A stretch of 64,000 nt of DNA, taken from positions 124,001-188,000 of the forward strand of contig JBOFWL010000028.1 of NCBI GenBank assembly GCA_051653605.1, written 5' to 3'. Of the stretch, positions 43,362-52,710 are shown in pieces. Below the pieces are notes generated by a model. The model had not been told where the DNA came from, made no database searches, and saw only the letters and a program-made list of their open reading frames with translations. Numbering within the stretch: the first letter of the stretch is position 1; every line of letters begins with the position of its first letter. The translations under genes were made by a program, and so were the position numbers. The DNA comes from JBOFWL01 sp051653605. GTDB lineage: Bacteria; Spirochaetota; Brevinematia; Brevinematales; Brevinemataceae.

Positions 43362-43932
43362 TAGGATTCTCCTCGAAAAATGAAATAATCCCTAAAATAA
43401 CTGCCATCAATAAATAGCTAATCGCTCTTAATTTAGGAAAAGAAAAACCCTTGAGAATCTCAAAGCGTGCTCCCCATCCCGCAAAACGAAGATCTATCGC
43501 CCCTGTTTTCAATATTTCTCGAATGAGAGAAAAAACAATAATCAAAAAAATTAAAATCACGCCTTCTCTCATCATACGATATTCCCTTTCAATCGACGAT
43601 ACTCTATCCATCTGCACCAAACCCAAAATAAGGAAAGGTGCCGCAGCCATGCTTGCCAAAGCTCGATAGAACAGCCCCTCAACGGCAGTGGAATCGATAA
43701 GGGAAATGTTGTGTAAGTATAGGGTCATTAGTAGAACAGCCCCAAATAAAATAATGACATAGGCTTTTTCTACAGTGAAAATTCGCAGTAAAGAAAAACC
43801 CAGCACGACAAAAAGGGGATAAAATACAATCAAGGCTAAACTAATAATAATAGCGTGTAAGGTGCTATCTATACTATAAATAAGAGAAAAGGCTGCAAGC
43901 GCTAAAAACCCTGTCCAGCGTATAGATTTCAT
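43354..43932 (-). CDS. rnfE: divergent RnfE-like membrane subunit
   Basis: The 192-residue protein has about six membrane helices in the RnfE position between the D-like and A-like genes. It contains no cysteine at all, so it cannot provide ligands for the intramembrane [2Fe-2S] cluster that RnfA and RnfE share. It overlaps both neighbours. Assignment relies on order, size and topology. Confidence 0.58.
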   Translation of the reverse strand: MKSIRWTGFLALAAFSLIYSIDSTLHAIIISLALIVFYPLFVVLGFSLLRIFTVEKAYVIILFGAVLLMTLYLHNISLIDSTAVEGLFYRALASMAAAPFLILGLVQMDRVSSIEREYRMMREGVILIFLIIVFSLIREILKTGAIDLRFAGWGARFEILKGFSFPKLRAISYLLMAVILGIISFFEENPSA

Positions 43933-44981
43933 AGAACTTCCTTAAAAAAGAATGCTATAGCTATTAAACATAACGATACAATCAAAAAATATGCGAGCTC
44001 TTTCAATTCTATCGTTGGTCGAAGTGGCGGAATCTTGGCAAGATATTTATTTCCAAAAATCTTACGTTCTGGATAAATTTCAATTAGCGGAAGAAAAATA
44101 CTCGCAAAAACAACGCCATAGGCCCAAGGGGCTTTCGCATTGAAAATAAAAGCAATGGTTGTGATAATCGCGCATAAAAAAACATGCATCCATTTTCTCG
44201 AAAATTCTAGCGCCGTGGGCTCTCTTAAAAGAAAAATACCCGCAAAAAAGAGATTTTGAATATAAATAATATCTGTTTGAGAAAAAACAATATGTTGAGT
44301 CTTTATCAGTGGCACAAGTAAAATAATAATGCCTAAAACGGTGTAAATAATAGCCAATGAGAACGAAATAACATGTATCAAGCTAAGAATTACTCCACAG
44401 AAAAGCACAACAAATATCGTTCCCCCAGGTAATCCTCCAACAAAAATGGTTGAGGAATCCCTACCTGCACCTTGAATCAATATTAAAGAGGCATTCAACC
44501 ACTCATTTAATGATAATGCTTGCATATGAGAAAATACCGTTGATTGATAAAGCATTTTATGAGGAAAAAATAAGATCGTCAATAAAAAAGTGAGGGCGAG
44601 AGGGTTGAAAAGAATACGACGGTTCGGGCTAAGAAAAACTCGAGCCACTAAAAGATAAAATATTGCAGCAAAAGCACTACCAAACCATGGCATATCTACG
44701 GGCAACATAGCTGCAAGAAGGAATAATTCCCCTATCCACCAAGTTGTTTTGAAAAAAAGCCCTTTCTGTGATATCTTTAGGATAGGAACAAGTAGTAAAG
44801 CCGTAAGAAATAATGTTGCTACGTGAATCAAGATCCCAAAACCATAAACAGCTAAGGAACCTAAAAGAATGATAATCCCCATAATAAGCATTGTTGGTGC
44901 AAGAAATACAGTAGCATAAGATTGCCGAAAAAATGGGGCTTCGAGATAGGCGTTTTCTAAAAATCGTCTAGGCATTGTCAC
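43929..44981 (-). CDS. rnfD: divergent RnfD-like membrane subunit
   Basis: The 350-residue protein has some nine to ten membrane helices. The segment ARVFLSPNRRILFNPLALTFLL corresponds to the family's FNPA region, and FVGGLPGGTIFVV to its GSIGE loop. The SGAT sequence that binds FMN in canonical RnfD is not present between them (YQSTVFSH stands there). It overlaps rnfC-like by 14 bases. A second, more canonical RnfD fragment is at the left edge of the window. Confidence 0.68.
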   Translation of the reverse strand: MTMPRRFLENAYLEAPFFRQSYATVFLAPTMLIMGIIILLGSLAVYGFGILIHVATLFLTALLLVPILKISQKGLFFKTTWWIGELFLLAAMLPVDMPWFGSAFAAIFYLLVARVFLSPNRRILFNPLALTFLLTILFFPHKMLYQSTVFSHMQALSLNEWLNASLILIQGAGRDSSTIFVGGLPGGTIFVVLFCGVILSLIHVISFSLAIIYTVLGIIILLVPLIKTQHIVFSQTDIIYIQNLFFAGIFLLREPTALEFSRKWMHVFLCAIITTIAFIFNAKAPWAYGVVFASIFLPLIEIYPERKIFGNKYLAKIPPLRPTIELKELAYFLIVSLCLIAIAFFFKEVL

Positions 44982-46161
44982 GCCCCCGAGAAATAATTCT
45001 ACCTAAGGGAATATGAGATGGACAAACATAAGAACACACATGACAAGCCGTACACTCTTTAAAACCATATTGCTCGGCTCTGTCAAATTCTTTATGGCGT
45101 AGCATATCATATAAAAGAGCTGGATTTAAACCTACAGGGCATGTTTCTACACATAATCCACAATTTGTACAATCAAGAGGCGTCTTAGGCACTGCTGGCA
45201 TATAAACCAAAATCGCCTTGGTATCACTATCAACCCCCATTTTCGGGTTAACAGCAACACCGGAAAAAGGGCCTCCTTTAATCATCAGGTAAGACTCTGG
45301 TGCGGCATAAGGACGCAAGAAACTATAAATAGGCGTTCCTAAAGGAACAGTACATACCCCTTGAAATTCAGCAAAGGGCCCATCAACCGCAAGAGTTGTC
45401 TCCGTATGTGGCTTACCTAAATAAAGTGCCTCATACGCGCTATAAAGCTCTAAAGGGCTAAAAATTTCGGTAGAAAGCTCGGTATGAGGAAGATAAGAAG
45501 GAAGCTCTTTTCCAAAAAGTTGGGCTAGAATAAAGCGAGGAGTTGCTTTAGGGTAAGTAAGAGCAAGTTCATGAATGCGAAAGCGGCGAATGCCTTTTGT
45601 AAGCCGAACAACTGCATCTTTTAAGCCAGACCCTTTAGGCAGAATGATAATAATTTCTTTTGCCCCACAAGCATAGCGTAAACCCTCTGCTCCCAGTAAC
45701 ACCTCTTTTGTAAATTCGGTGAAAATGGCAGTATCGGCACAAAGAAGAGGTTCTATCTCAATAGCATTAATGACTATATAATGAATTTTTTGACAAGCCT
45801 GAACTGTCTTTTTCCAAACGGGAGCCCCCATCATTCTTAATGTCTCAATAAGATTAAGCGGAGGCCTCTTTAGAGGATTTTTAACAGTATAAGTAAGCGG
45901 ACGTGCATCGAAATCTCGGCGAATATAATAATATCGCTGCCCCCTATGAAGCACGATATTTTCAATGCTTCCTTTAAAAGGAGAATGAACAAGTAAATTT
46001 TCCCCTAAATCGGAAGACAAAGCCTGCCCTTCATCAACATTAGTACCAATTTGGAAAGGGCTCTCCCCCAACGGGAGGATAACTTGAGGTATTTTATCAT
46101 AGCGTCTAATAGAAATAGGGCGAGGACTCTTAAAATCGAGAAAAGACAATAGATGTTTCAT
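44968..46161 (-). CDS. rnfC: RnfC-like iron-sulfur subunit
   Basis: The 397-residue protein has an RnfC layout: an N-terminal barrel-sandwich part (DEGQALSSDLGENLLVHSPFKG), a Rossmann-like middle, a SLBB-like part, and two C-terminal [4Fe-4S] motifs, CTNCGLCVETCP and CTACHVCSYVCP, both complete. In canonical RnfC the NADH/FMN loop reads GxGGAGFPT and GAECEP; here the matching stretches are LRMMGAPVW and NAIEIEP, so nucleotide binding looks lost. It is the first gene of the cluster. Confidence 0.8.
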   Translation of the reverse strand: MKHLLSFLDFKSPRPISIRRYDKIPQVILPLGESPFQIGTNVDEGQALSSDLGENLLVHSPFKGSIENIVLHRGQRYYYIRRDFDARPLTYTVKNPLKRPPLNLIETLRMMGAPVWKKTVQACQKIHYIVINAIEIEPLLCADTAIFTEFTKEVLLGAEGLRYACGAKEIIIILPKGSGLKDAVVRLTKGIRRFRIHELALTYPKATPRFILAQLFGKELPSYLPHTELSTEIFSPLELYSAYEALYLGKPHTETTLAVDGPFAEFQGVCTVPLGTPIYSFLRPYAAPESYLMIKGGPFSGVAVNPKMGVDSDTKAILVYMPAVPKTPLDCTNCGLCVETCPVGLNPALLYDMLRHKEFDRAEQYGFKECTACHVCSYVCPSHIPLGRIISRGRDNA

Positions 46162-46235
46162 AGTATCCTCCCAGTATATATTAGGATATTTTACGGGATA
46201 TTTGATAAAAAATCAAGCATAAGTAGGAAAAAGAC

Positions 46236-46264
46236 TTGCTCTATAAGGAAAAACAAGCTATAAT
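46236..46264 (+). promoter_or_regulatory. promoter of the zinc-ribbon gene and recO
   Basis: TTGCTC (46236-46241) and TATAAT (46259-46264) with 17-base spacing. The -10 box covers an in-frame ATG at 46263, so the real start is downstream at 46296. Confidence 0.7.
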
Positions 46265-46295
46265 GGATTTAGTTTATTTTCTCGAAGAGGTTTCC

Positions 46296-47051
46296 ATGTC
46301 TGATACTCCAGAAAAATCCGGTGATAAAAAATATCATCGACGACGACGTTTTCATAAGAATCATAACCAAAACAAGCAAGAAAACGCAGCTCCAACAACT
46401 ACATCGCCTAACCAGCCTACTGCTCAATCAAACAATAAAACAGCTTCTGTAAATTCTGCTAAGCCAAATGATAACCAAAATCAAAAGTCGTCATCACATC
46501 AACAGAACAAAAAAAATAGAAATAAACAAAAAAATCATAGGGAGAAACCTCCTGTTTGGGGCGTTGAAGAGTCATTCAAAGCTCCGGCTATCAACGAGAG
46601 TAAAGAAGAACTCCTTAAAATTCTAGCAGATGTCAATCCCGAGGAATTGTTGATGTCGTCTCTTATTCAAAAAAGACGGCCTATGAAAGTCAGCCTTGCC
46701 AATCCTGAAACTCCAGCTATCGAATCAAACGAGCCTACGGTAACAATCGATATGGTTAGTAATTGTCCTATTTGCGGCAAACCTATTCGAGAAATCATGT
46801 ATGCTCTTCACGATTACGACCATGATAAGCTAGCCCACTTCGATTGCGTCTTTCGAAAAGTGTCAGAAAATGTTAAAGACAAACTTATTGAAAAGCGTTA
46901 TTTAGCCTACTTGGGCAGTGGTGCTTTTGGAATTATGGAAACTGTCTCTCCAAAAAGTAATAAAACCACTCTTATTGAAAAAATTTATCCTGGTGCACCT
47001 GTTGAAGAACTTCTGCATGCCGAGGAGAATTTACCCGACGAAGAGCTTTAA
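46296..47051 (+). CDS. disordered N-terminus plus zinc-ribbon protein
   Basis: The 251-residue protein starts at ATG 46296 behind GAGG. Residues 1-90 are basic and rich in Asn, Gln and Lys (RRRRFHKNHNQNKQ), clearly disordered. The C-terminal 95 residues hold a zinc-binding CPICGK ... HFDC pattern and a compact domain (AYLGSGAFGIME). Basic disorder with a zinc ribbon suggests nucleic-acid binding. It overlaps recO by one base. Family not recognised. Confidence 0.7.
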   Translation: MSDTPEKSGDKKYHRRRRFHKNHNQNKQENAAPTTTSPNQPTAQSNNKTASVNSAKPNDNQNQKSSSHQQNKKNRNKQKNHREKPPVWGVEESFKAPAINESKEELLKILADVNPEELLMSSLIQKRRPMKVSLANPETPAIESNEPTVTIDMVSNCPICGKPIREIMYALHDYDHDKLAHFDCVFRKVSENVKDKLIEKRYLAYLGSGAFGIMETVSPKSNKTTLIEKIYPGAPVEELLHAEENLPDEEL

Positions 47052-47680
47052 TGAGTCGAACATGTACGGCATTAATTCTCTCTAAAAAAGGTTTTGGTGA
47101 AGGAAATCTTTTGTTAAATGTGCTTGATGAAGAATATGGACGTATCTCACTGGCTGCTTACGGCGGGGCTTTAGAAACAGGCTCTCGACGAGCTGCTCTC
47201 CTAAGCGGAAATCTTATTAATGGCTTGGTGCAGTCCACCCCTCAAGGTGAGCGTATCTCCGAGTCTGTGGTGCTATCTTCCTACGACAATATCCGATCCG
47301 AGCTAAAGCCTATGGGGTTTTTCTTATTTACGTTAGAAATATTAGATATGATCCTGCCTATCCAGCTTCCTCTGGAGAATTTTTCAAATTTACTTAAGGC
47401 TTTATCGCTTTTTGATGCATCAATTGATGAGAAATTCGTCTTATTTTATATTACAGGGCTTCTTTATCAAGAAGGATGGATGGAAATACCAGAAAAAGAA
47501 CGATTAAGCACTCCTGCTTTACGGTTTTGTCGAGATGCAGGCCTTAATAGTCCAGAATTTCTATCGGGAAAACATATATCTGCATCACGAAAACATGAAA
47601 TCGTCTATTTTATCACTCATATGATCAAAAAAGCCATAGGAAAAACTCCAAAATCACTAGAACTTCTCCGATTTGAATAA
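47051..47680 (+). CDS. recO: DNA repair protein RecO
   Basis: The 209-residue protein has an N-terminal OB-fold (TCTALILSKKGFGEGNLLLNVLDEEYGRI) and a helical C-terminal part, the RecO arrangement. The usual C-terminal Cys zinc motif is not present. RecO loads RecA onto SSB-coated DNA with RecR. ATG overlaps the end of the preceding gene, and a perfect terminator follows. Confidence 0.85.
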   Translation: MSRTCTALILSKKGFGEGNLLLNVLDEEYGRISLAAYGGALETGSRRAALLSGNLINGLVQSTPQGERISESVVLSSYDNIRSELKPMGFFLFTLEILDMILPIQLPLENFSNLLKALSLFDASIDEKFVLFYITGLLYQEGWMEIPEKERLSTPALRFCRDAGLNSPEFLSGKHISASRKHEIVYFITHMIKKAIGKTPKSLELLRFE

Positions 47681-47706
47681 AAGTCCACAATATTGTGGAC
47701 TTTTTC
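47681..47706. terminator. bidirectional terminator after recO
   Basis: A perfect 11-bp stem AAGTCCACAAT/ATTGTGGACTT with no unpaired loop bases in its simplest drawing, then TTTTT; convergent gene ends at 47708. Confidence 0.88.
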
Positions 47707-47707
47707 A

Positions 47708-48838
47708 TTAATATAGATTTCTAAGCTGCGAGCCTTTATAAAAGAAAGCTAAGATAGAATCATAAGTAGCGCCTTTCTTAGCCATCGCTTCGGCGTCCCA
47801 TTGCCCCATTCCAACACCATGACCATATCCTTTCCCTTGAATTACTAAAAAACCGTCTCTATCAATAGAAGAAATCTCTGCAAGAGTGCTTTTCATGCGA
47901 GCATAGCCCAAATCTTGGCGGACTTTATAGGCATCTACATCCATAAAGTAGCCAACAGCGTCTTCTAATCGAATTTTATTAATGCGCCCCGAGGGAAAAC
48001 GGCTTTGAATCGTCACTTTTTGAATTGGTCGAGGCATTGAATAGAGATTTTGAAGGTCGGCAACATTAATTTTATGCTCCCAAAAGGCTGAAGGATCGTT
48101 CTCTGCCACATACGAAGCACTTTGCTGAAGATAAGGGGCTTTGTCAAAAATTTCAACCCCCGCAGAAAGAGAACCACCAGACGAAGAATGGAAATAAGAC
48201 TTAACAATTTCTCCATTGAAAGTAAGCACTAAGCCTGCCGTTTCATTAACAATTCGATTAACAGAGGGATTTTCCGTTTTCATTCCTAGGTAAACTTGAG
48301 ACCTTGTATCAGAATAAAGATCGAAATCTTGCTGGCTAGCACCTCGACGCTTGACTTCATGAAGGGCATAACTGCGAGAGGCAATAGCTTGAGCTTTTAG
48401 CGTTTCTTTATCCCATGATGCATAAATTTCTTTAGGGACAACGCTATATAGGTATTCCTCGAGATTTACAATATTTATAAGCTGCAAAGCTGTTGGAGTT
48501 CGGACAATTTTAAAAGAGCCTCGAAACCCATCCCCATTATATTGAAAAGATTTCAACATCTTACCATTAACGTAATCTGTTTTGACAAGCGTGCCGTTAA
48601 CAAGCATTCCTTTAGGGTGGTGTGCCACATTAACAATTTCTTCTGTCATTGCCGTAAATCGACCGACTTCTAAAATATAAGTGCTAGAAGGAATTACTTC
48701 TATTTGATTTGTTTCTTTTAGTAAAACTCTTACATTGATTTCTAGAGGGCTAGGTTGCCCATTCCATACAAAAGCACTATGACTTTCCATACATGCAGCA
48801 GGCAAGTATAACACCAAGCAGAGAATAAATCGTTTCAT
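47708..48838 (-). CDS. SpoIID/LytB-domain lipoprotein
   Basis: The 376-residue protein starts at ATG 48838 with GGGAG upstream. Its signal sequence ends in a lipobox-like LPAAC. The body carries SpoIID motifs: EEYLYSVVPKEIYASW, LKAQAIASRSYAL, YFHSSSGGSLSAGVEIF and the final GYGHGVGMGQWDA. SpoIID cuts naked glycan strands; outside spore formers such proteins are linked to cell-wall turnover or division. It follows coaE closely in the same direction. Confidence 0.85.
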   Translation of the reverse strand: MKRFILCLVLYLPAACMESHSAFVWNGQPSPLEINVRVLLKETNQIEVIPSSTYILEVGRFTAMTEEIVNVAHHPKGMLVNGTLVKTDYVNGKMLKSFQYNGDGFRGSFKIVRTPTALQLINIVNLEEYLYSVVPKEIYASWDKETLKAQAIASRSYALHEVKRRGASQQDFDLYSDTRSQVYLGMKTENPSVNRIVNETAGLVLTFNGEIVKSYFHSSSGGSLSAGVEIFDKAPYLQQSASYVAENDPSAFWEHKINVADLQNLYSMPRPIQKVTIQSRFPSGRINKIRLEDAVGYFMDVDAYKVRQDLGYARMKSTLAEISSIDRDGFLVIQGKGYGHGVGMGQWDAEAMAKKGATYDSILAFFYKGSQLRNLY

Positions 48839-48889
48839 TAAGGGCTCCCGAAATTTAATAGTTGTGTATCGGCAAGCCAAAAGCAAAAC

Positions 48890-49447
48890 TTAAAGAGTAG
48901 AAAATTCTGTGAGAAGAGAATCGATATGCTGATAAAGATTTTCTAAGCTTCCACTATTATCTAAGGATAGATCCGCCTGTTTCTGTGCATCAAAAAGAGG
49001 CTTTTGAGCCGTTATAACACGATCAATCCACTCCTTAGAATGCCCTCGATTTGTCAAGCGTTGGCGAAGAATATCAAGAGGCACAAATATAGTTAGAGTT
49101 TTATCAATAGGATATTCGTGGAGAACTTTATACAGATTGGCACCTTCAATAAGCGTGTTTCCTTGAATAAGTGAACGTGTTTTTTGATGAATAAGAGGAT
49201 AGAGGAGGTCTTCGAGCTGTTGAAGTTTTGCCGCATCACTAAAAACTTTAGCACCCAATTTTTGACGGCTAGGTAGCCCATTTTCGATTACATCGCTGCC
49301 GAAAAGTTGTTCTATTTCTAAGCTAAGAGTATTTAGTAATTGATGAGTAAGATCATCTTGATTGATTGTTGTCCACCCGTTCTGGTAAAATCGCTGAAGA
49401 ACAGTACTCTTGCCCGAGCCAACGGGCGCGTATAAAGCTATGACCAT
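48890..49447 (-). CDS. coaE: dephospho-CoA kinase
   Basis: The 185-residue kinase begins IALYAPVGSGKSTVL (P-loop), has the family NQDDLTHQLL segment, and later PLDILRQRLTNRG. It adds the final phosphate of coenzyme A. The CoaE fold is complete, slightly shorter than the usual 200. It lies one base from the preceding gene. Confidence 0.85.
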   Translation of the reverse strand: MVIALYAPVGSGKSTVLQRFYQNGWTTINQDDLTHQLLNTLSLEIEQLFGSDVIENGLPSRQKLGAKVFSDAAKLQQLEDLLYPLIHQKTRSLIQGNTLIEGANLYKVLHEYPIDKTLTIFVPLDILRQRLTNRGHSKEWIDRVITAQKPLFDAQKQADLSLDNSGSLENLYQHIDSLLTEFSTL

Positions 49448-49448
49448 C

Positions 49449-51533
49449 TTATTCTTTAGAGGAAGGGAAGAAACTATCTTGAATATTTACCGGCTTCGCA
49501 AGACGGATAGGACGGTAATAGCCACTCACCGCTCTGCCAGTGATTCCTGCTCTGTTAATATCTAGCGTCCAATCAACCCATGTTTTAGCTTCGGGAAGAA
49601 TCGAACTTTGATATTCAAGAAGATATTCTAGCGGAGGTGATTTTTTTATCGTATCTACAAGGTTGACAATAGCGGCAGCATCTCTTCTTGCATCAAAATA
49701 GCGGCCATGTGTGGATTGAGCTAGTAGCTTCCATACAGCTTCGTTTTTCCCTGTGCTATTGATTACATAAATAGGAATGTTATTTCTTTCAGCATAAGCA
49801 GATAGAACATCAGCGCCATAGGTTGTATTTAAATCACCGCTACCCTCTGTAAAGACAATTAATGCTCGATTTCGAAGATTATTAAAGAGTTTAGTGGTTT
49901 CATCATAAATAATTTGATCCATCATCTGAGGTTCGGGCTGAGCTGGGCGTCGATTGGTGATAAAATTCCAAGCGTTAAGAATCGCCGCATTAGTCACCGT
50001 AAAATATTCTGGTTGATCATCGGCGATGACCATACCAAAACGATCGTCACCGTTAAGATTCGACACAATACTTTTAAAAAAGTACTCAAATTGAGGCATA
50101 TACTGCTGATAAGCCGAAGAACCATCAATAATGAAACTAAGTAGTAGTTTCTCTCTATATTTTTCTGTGCCAGAGACAACAGGGCGTTCCATTGGTGTAT
50201 TAAATTCTTTAATACTAAATTCTTCCGGCGTAAGCCCCATAAATGGGGTGCCATCCTGATGACGCACCCGAACAACGGCATACATATAGGGATAGTTGTC
50301 TGTATTCATTTGAACAAGATCGACGTTGAGGTTAGCGTATAGCACAGACGATGGAGCATACAAAGCCATTACTTGACTGTTGAAGTCGGTTCGCATGATA
50401 ACGCCATCTTTATCTTTGATGAGGTCGAAAGGTGAGGAAAGCCTATTATCCTGAACCATAAAGGATCGAAAAAAATCTTGAGCGATATCATAGATGTACA
50501 AGCCACCTCGTGCATCAGAAATATAAAGATTATCATCATCCAGAAAAAGCCCTCTAGGCTCTTGAAGCAGTTCACTTCCTACCATCTTAATAAAGCGACC
50601 CTCATTATTGAAAACAATCAATCGCCCTCGACCATCTACCGAAATATCAGTAACATAGATATGGGTATCGGTTATTTCAATATCGGTGGGGCGGAATAAA
50701 TATTCTCCCCCAAAAGTGCTTACAAAAGTGCCATCTTGAGTAAAGCGGTCAATGCGGGCATTCCCACTATTAACCACATAAATATAGCCTTCTTTGCCCA
50801 ATCCTAAACCCATCACGCCAGAAAGTTGGCCATATCCAGCCCCTTTCTCCCCAAAAGATTTATTCAAGGACCCAGTTATATCTCTATTAAATATAAATAT
50901 TTTATCTTGTTGAAAATCTGCAACGTAAAGCAAGTTTGATGTCGTCACAATCCCCGTAGGATTTTTAAGAACAGAAGGAAATAAAAAACGTCGCCCATAT
51001 TCTCGGCGAATAATATTCAGCCCATCAAGCTCTAAAACTCCACCGGTAGCAAAAGAAGAGATGAATTTTCGGTCGGTAAGCTCATCATAAGTTACAAAAG
51101 AACCACGTTGTAAACGATGCGCAGCTTGAGTAAAGCCATCAAAGTAGCCAGTAAAGGTATAATCAAGAGGCATTACTTCGAGCTCGGTTTCCGAAAGCAT
51201 AGAATACACTTCGTTAAGTTTGGAAGTTACTTGATAATCGGCAGCCCCAATAGAAACAAGGCCTTCCCAAGATGAGGCAGCATTTTGAGGATACCCAGCA
51301 TAAAGATAGGCTAATCCTAAACGATACCGTGCCGCATAATTGCGAGGTTCGTGGGCGATAGATTTCTCAAAAGCTTGAATAGCCGCTGCATAGCGACGTT
51401 CATTGAAGAGAGCGATCCCCGTATCGAGTTCTTGGGTGGATAAACTCTCTCGCAAAATCTGCTGAGAATATTGAGCAAAAACAAGCATAGGAAGAGCGAT
51501 AAAGAAAAAGAAACTGGAGCGGATATATTTCAT
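49449..51533 (-). CDS. secreted TPR / beta-propeller / VWA protein
   Basis: About 694 residues from ATG 51533, chosen because a signal peptide follows directly (SSFFFFIALPMLVFAQ). In order: TPR-like helices (about 20-110), an NHL-type six-bladed propeller (about 140-400, with repeats such as GYIYVVNSGNARIDRF and DIEITDTHIYVTDIS), and a VWA-like domain (about 445-640) whose MIDAS reads DGSSA in place of DxSxS. The protein should be periplasmic or surface-exposed. A role in adhesion or assembly is inference. Confidence 0.78.
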   Translation of the reverse strand: MKYIRSSFFFFIALPMLVFAQYSQQILRESLSTQELDTGIALFNERRYAAAIQAFEKSIAHEPRNYAARYRLGLAYLYAGYPQNAASSWEGLVSIGAADYQVTSKLNEVYSMLSETELEVMPLDYTFTGYFDGFTQAAHRLQRGSFVTYDELTDRKFISSFATGGVLELDGLNIIRREYGRRFLFPSVLKNPTGIVTTSNLLYVADFQQDKIFIFNRDITGSLNKSFGEKGAGYGQLSGVMGLGLGKEGYIYVVNSGNARIDRFTQDGTFVSTFGGEYLFRPTDIEITDTHIYVTDISVDGRGRLIVFNNEGRFIKMVGSELLQEPRGLFLDDDNLYISDARGGLYIYDIAQDFFRSFMVQDNRLSSPFDLIKDKDGVIMRTDFNSQVMALYAPSSVLYANLNVDLVQMNTDNYPYMYAVVRVRHQDGTPFMGLTPEEFSIKEFNTPMERPVVSGTEKYREKLLLSFIIDGSSAYQQYMPQFEYFFKSIVSNLNGDDRFGMVIADDQPEYFTVTNAAILNAWNFITNRRPAQPEPQMMDQIIYDETTKLFNNLRNRALIVFTEGSGDLNTTYGADVLSAYAERNNIPIYVINSTGKNEAVWKLLAQSTHGRYFDARRDAAAIVNLVDTIKKSPPLEYLLEYQSSILPEAKTWVDWTLDINRAGITGRAVSGYYRPIRLAKPVNIQDSFFPSSKE

Positions 51534-51641
51534 ACTGCCCGTATTATAGAAGATATCCTCATTTTTAGCAAATTTTGTTAAGTTTGACATACCCATAATC
51601 CGAAAAACGAAAGAAATAGAAAGGAAATTTTGAGGTACTCT

Positions 51642-52160
51642 ATGAAAAATACTTTATTCCTGATCGCCCTTATATCGGTTTTTCACCTACCAATAGGTGC
51701 ACAAACATTAAATAATGCTCCGGCTCCCAGCCCTGATTCTTCTAATAGCCCTGGAGGCCCTTCTTCTCTCACTTCTCAACGAATTCCAGTGGTGCCCCTG
51801 ACAGGAGCTTTTTTGGATAATTTAGCAAATACCGTGTGGTTGGCCTCGAATATCAAGCGTAAAGAAGATTTTTATCTCTTCTTTCAAAGTGGTACTCACT
51901 CTATAACCGTTACCGAACGTGGAGGAAACCCCGATCTACCCGAGCGAGCCTTCCCCATTAAAACCGTTTCCGAAAATATCAATGATAACTCGGCCGTTGT
52001 TATTGTCGCATCTCAAAATCGTTTACTTTACTACTCTTTTCGCTTAATTACCCCATATTATCTTTTGATTTCAGCTGGCTATGAAGCTCAGGAAGCTCTA
52101 GAAGATATTACTTTAGGGGACTATTTTAATGGGGGATATGTTCTCCAGCTAGTTTATTAA
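51642..52160 (+). CDS. secreted hypothetical protein
   Basis: The 172-residue protein starts at ATG 51642 behind GAGG. It has a signal peptide (LFLIALISVFHLPIGAQ), a Pro/Ser-rich linker, and a C-terminal beta domain. It is followed by another secreted protein gene after 15 bases. Both may form a small operon; no family is recognised. Confidence 0.65.
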   Translation: MKNTLFLIALISVFHLPIGAQTLNNAPAPSPDSSNSPGGPSSLTSQRIPVVPLTGAFLDNLANTVWLASNIKRKEDFYLFFQSGTHSITVTERGGNPDLPERAFPIKTVSENINDNSAVVIVASQNRLLYYSFRLITPYYLLISAGYEAQEALEDITLGDYFNGGYVLQLVY

Positions 52161-52175
52161 TTATAGGAGATAGAT

Positions 52176-52706
52176 ATGGTTAAGGCTTTTATTCTTTTTA
52201 TCATGATGTTTGCTCCTATATATGCTATGGATACAGATGAGCAAATTACTCTTAAAGCGCCTGTACCAGAAGAATTAGCATCGTCCCCTCTTATTGTACG
52301 AATCAATAACGAAGAACGCATCTTTCCCCAAACAATGGAAGAAATCTTTCTTAAAAGAGAGTTAATAACTCGCAATGTGGCAGATGGAGCCAATAGAGTT
52401 CCTTCTTATTTACCAGGAATTCTCTCAAATGACGTTTATATTTTACCCTTAGAAATTCGATCTCAAGGGCGTCGTTTTACGGTGGCAAACTTTTTCTTTC
52501 GTATTCCCAAATCGGGAACGCCTTACCTTTTCCGTTGGGAAGAATTAAACTTTATCAATCGCAGTATTCTTCGCTATGATTTATTTCCAGATGTTCTTCG
52601 CGCAGTGGGGTATATAGACAACTTAGTTGCCCCACCCTCTCGCACAAACATAACAAATCAAGAAGAAACAGCAATTTCTGACACTCAAAGTTCTATAAAC
52701 GAGTAG
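52176..52706 (+). CDS. secreted hypothetical protein
   Basis: The 176-residue protein has AGGAG before the start, a signal peptide (VKAFILFIMMFAPIYAMD) and a beta-rich domain ending in a polar tail. It shares operon and secretion with the preceding gene. Family not recognised. Confidence 0.65.
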   Translation: MVKAFILFIMMFAPIYAMDTDEQITLKAPVPEELASSPLIVRINNEERIFPQTMEEIFLKRELITRNVADGANRVPSYLPGILSNDVYILPLEIRSQGRRFTVANFFFRIPKSGTPYLFRWEELNFINRSILRYDLFPDVLRAVGYIDNLVAPPSRTNITNQEETAISDTQSSINE

Positions 52707-52710
52707 ATTT

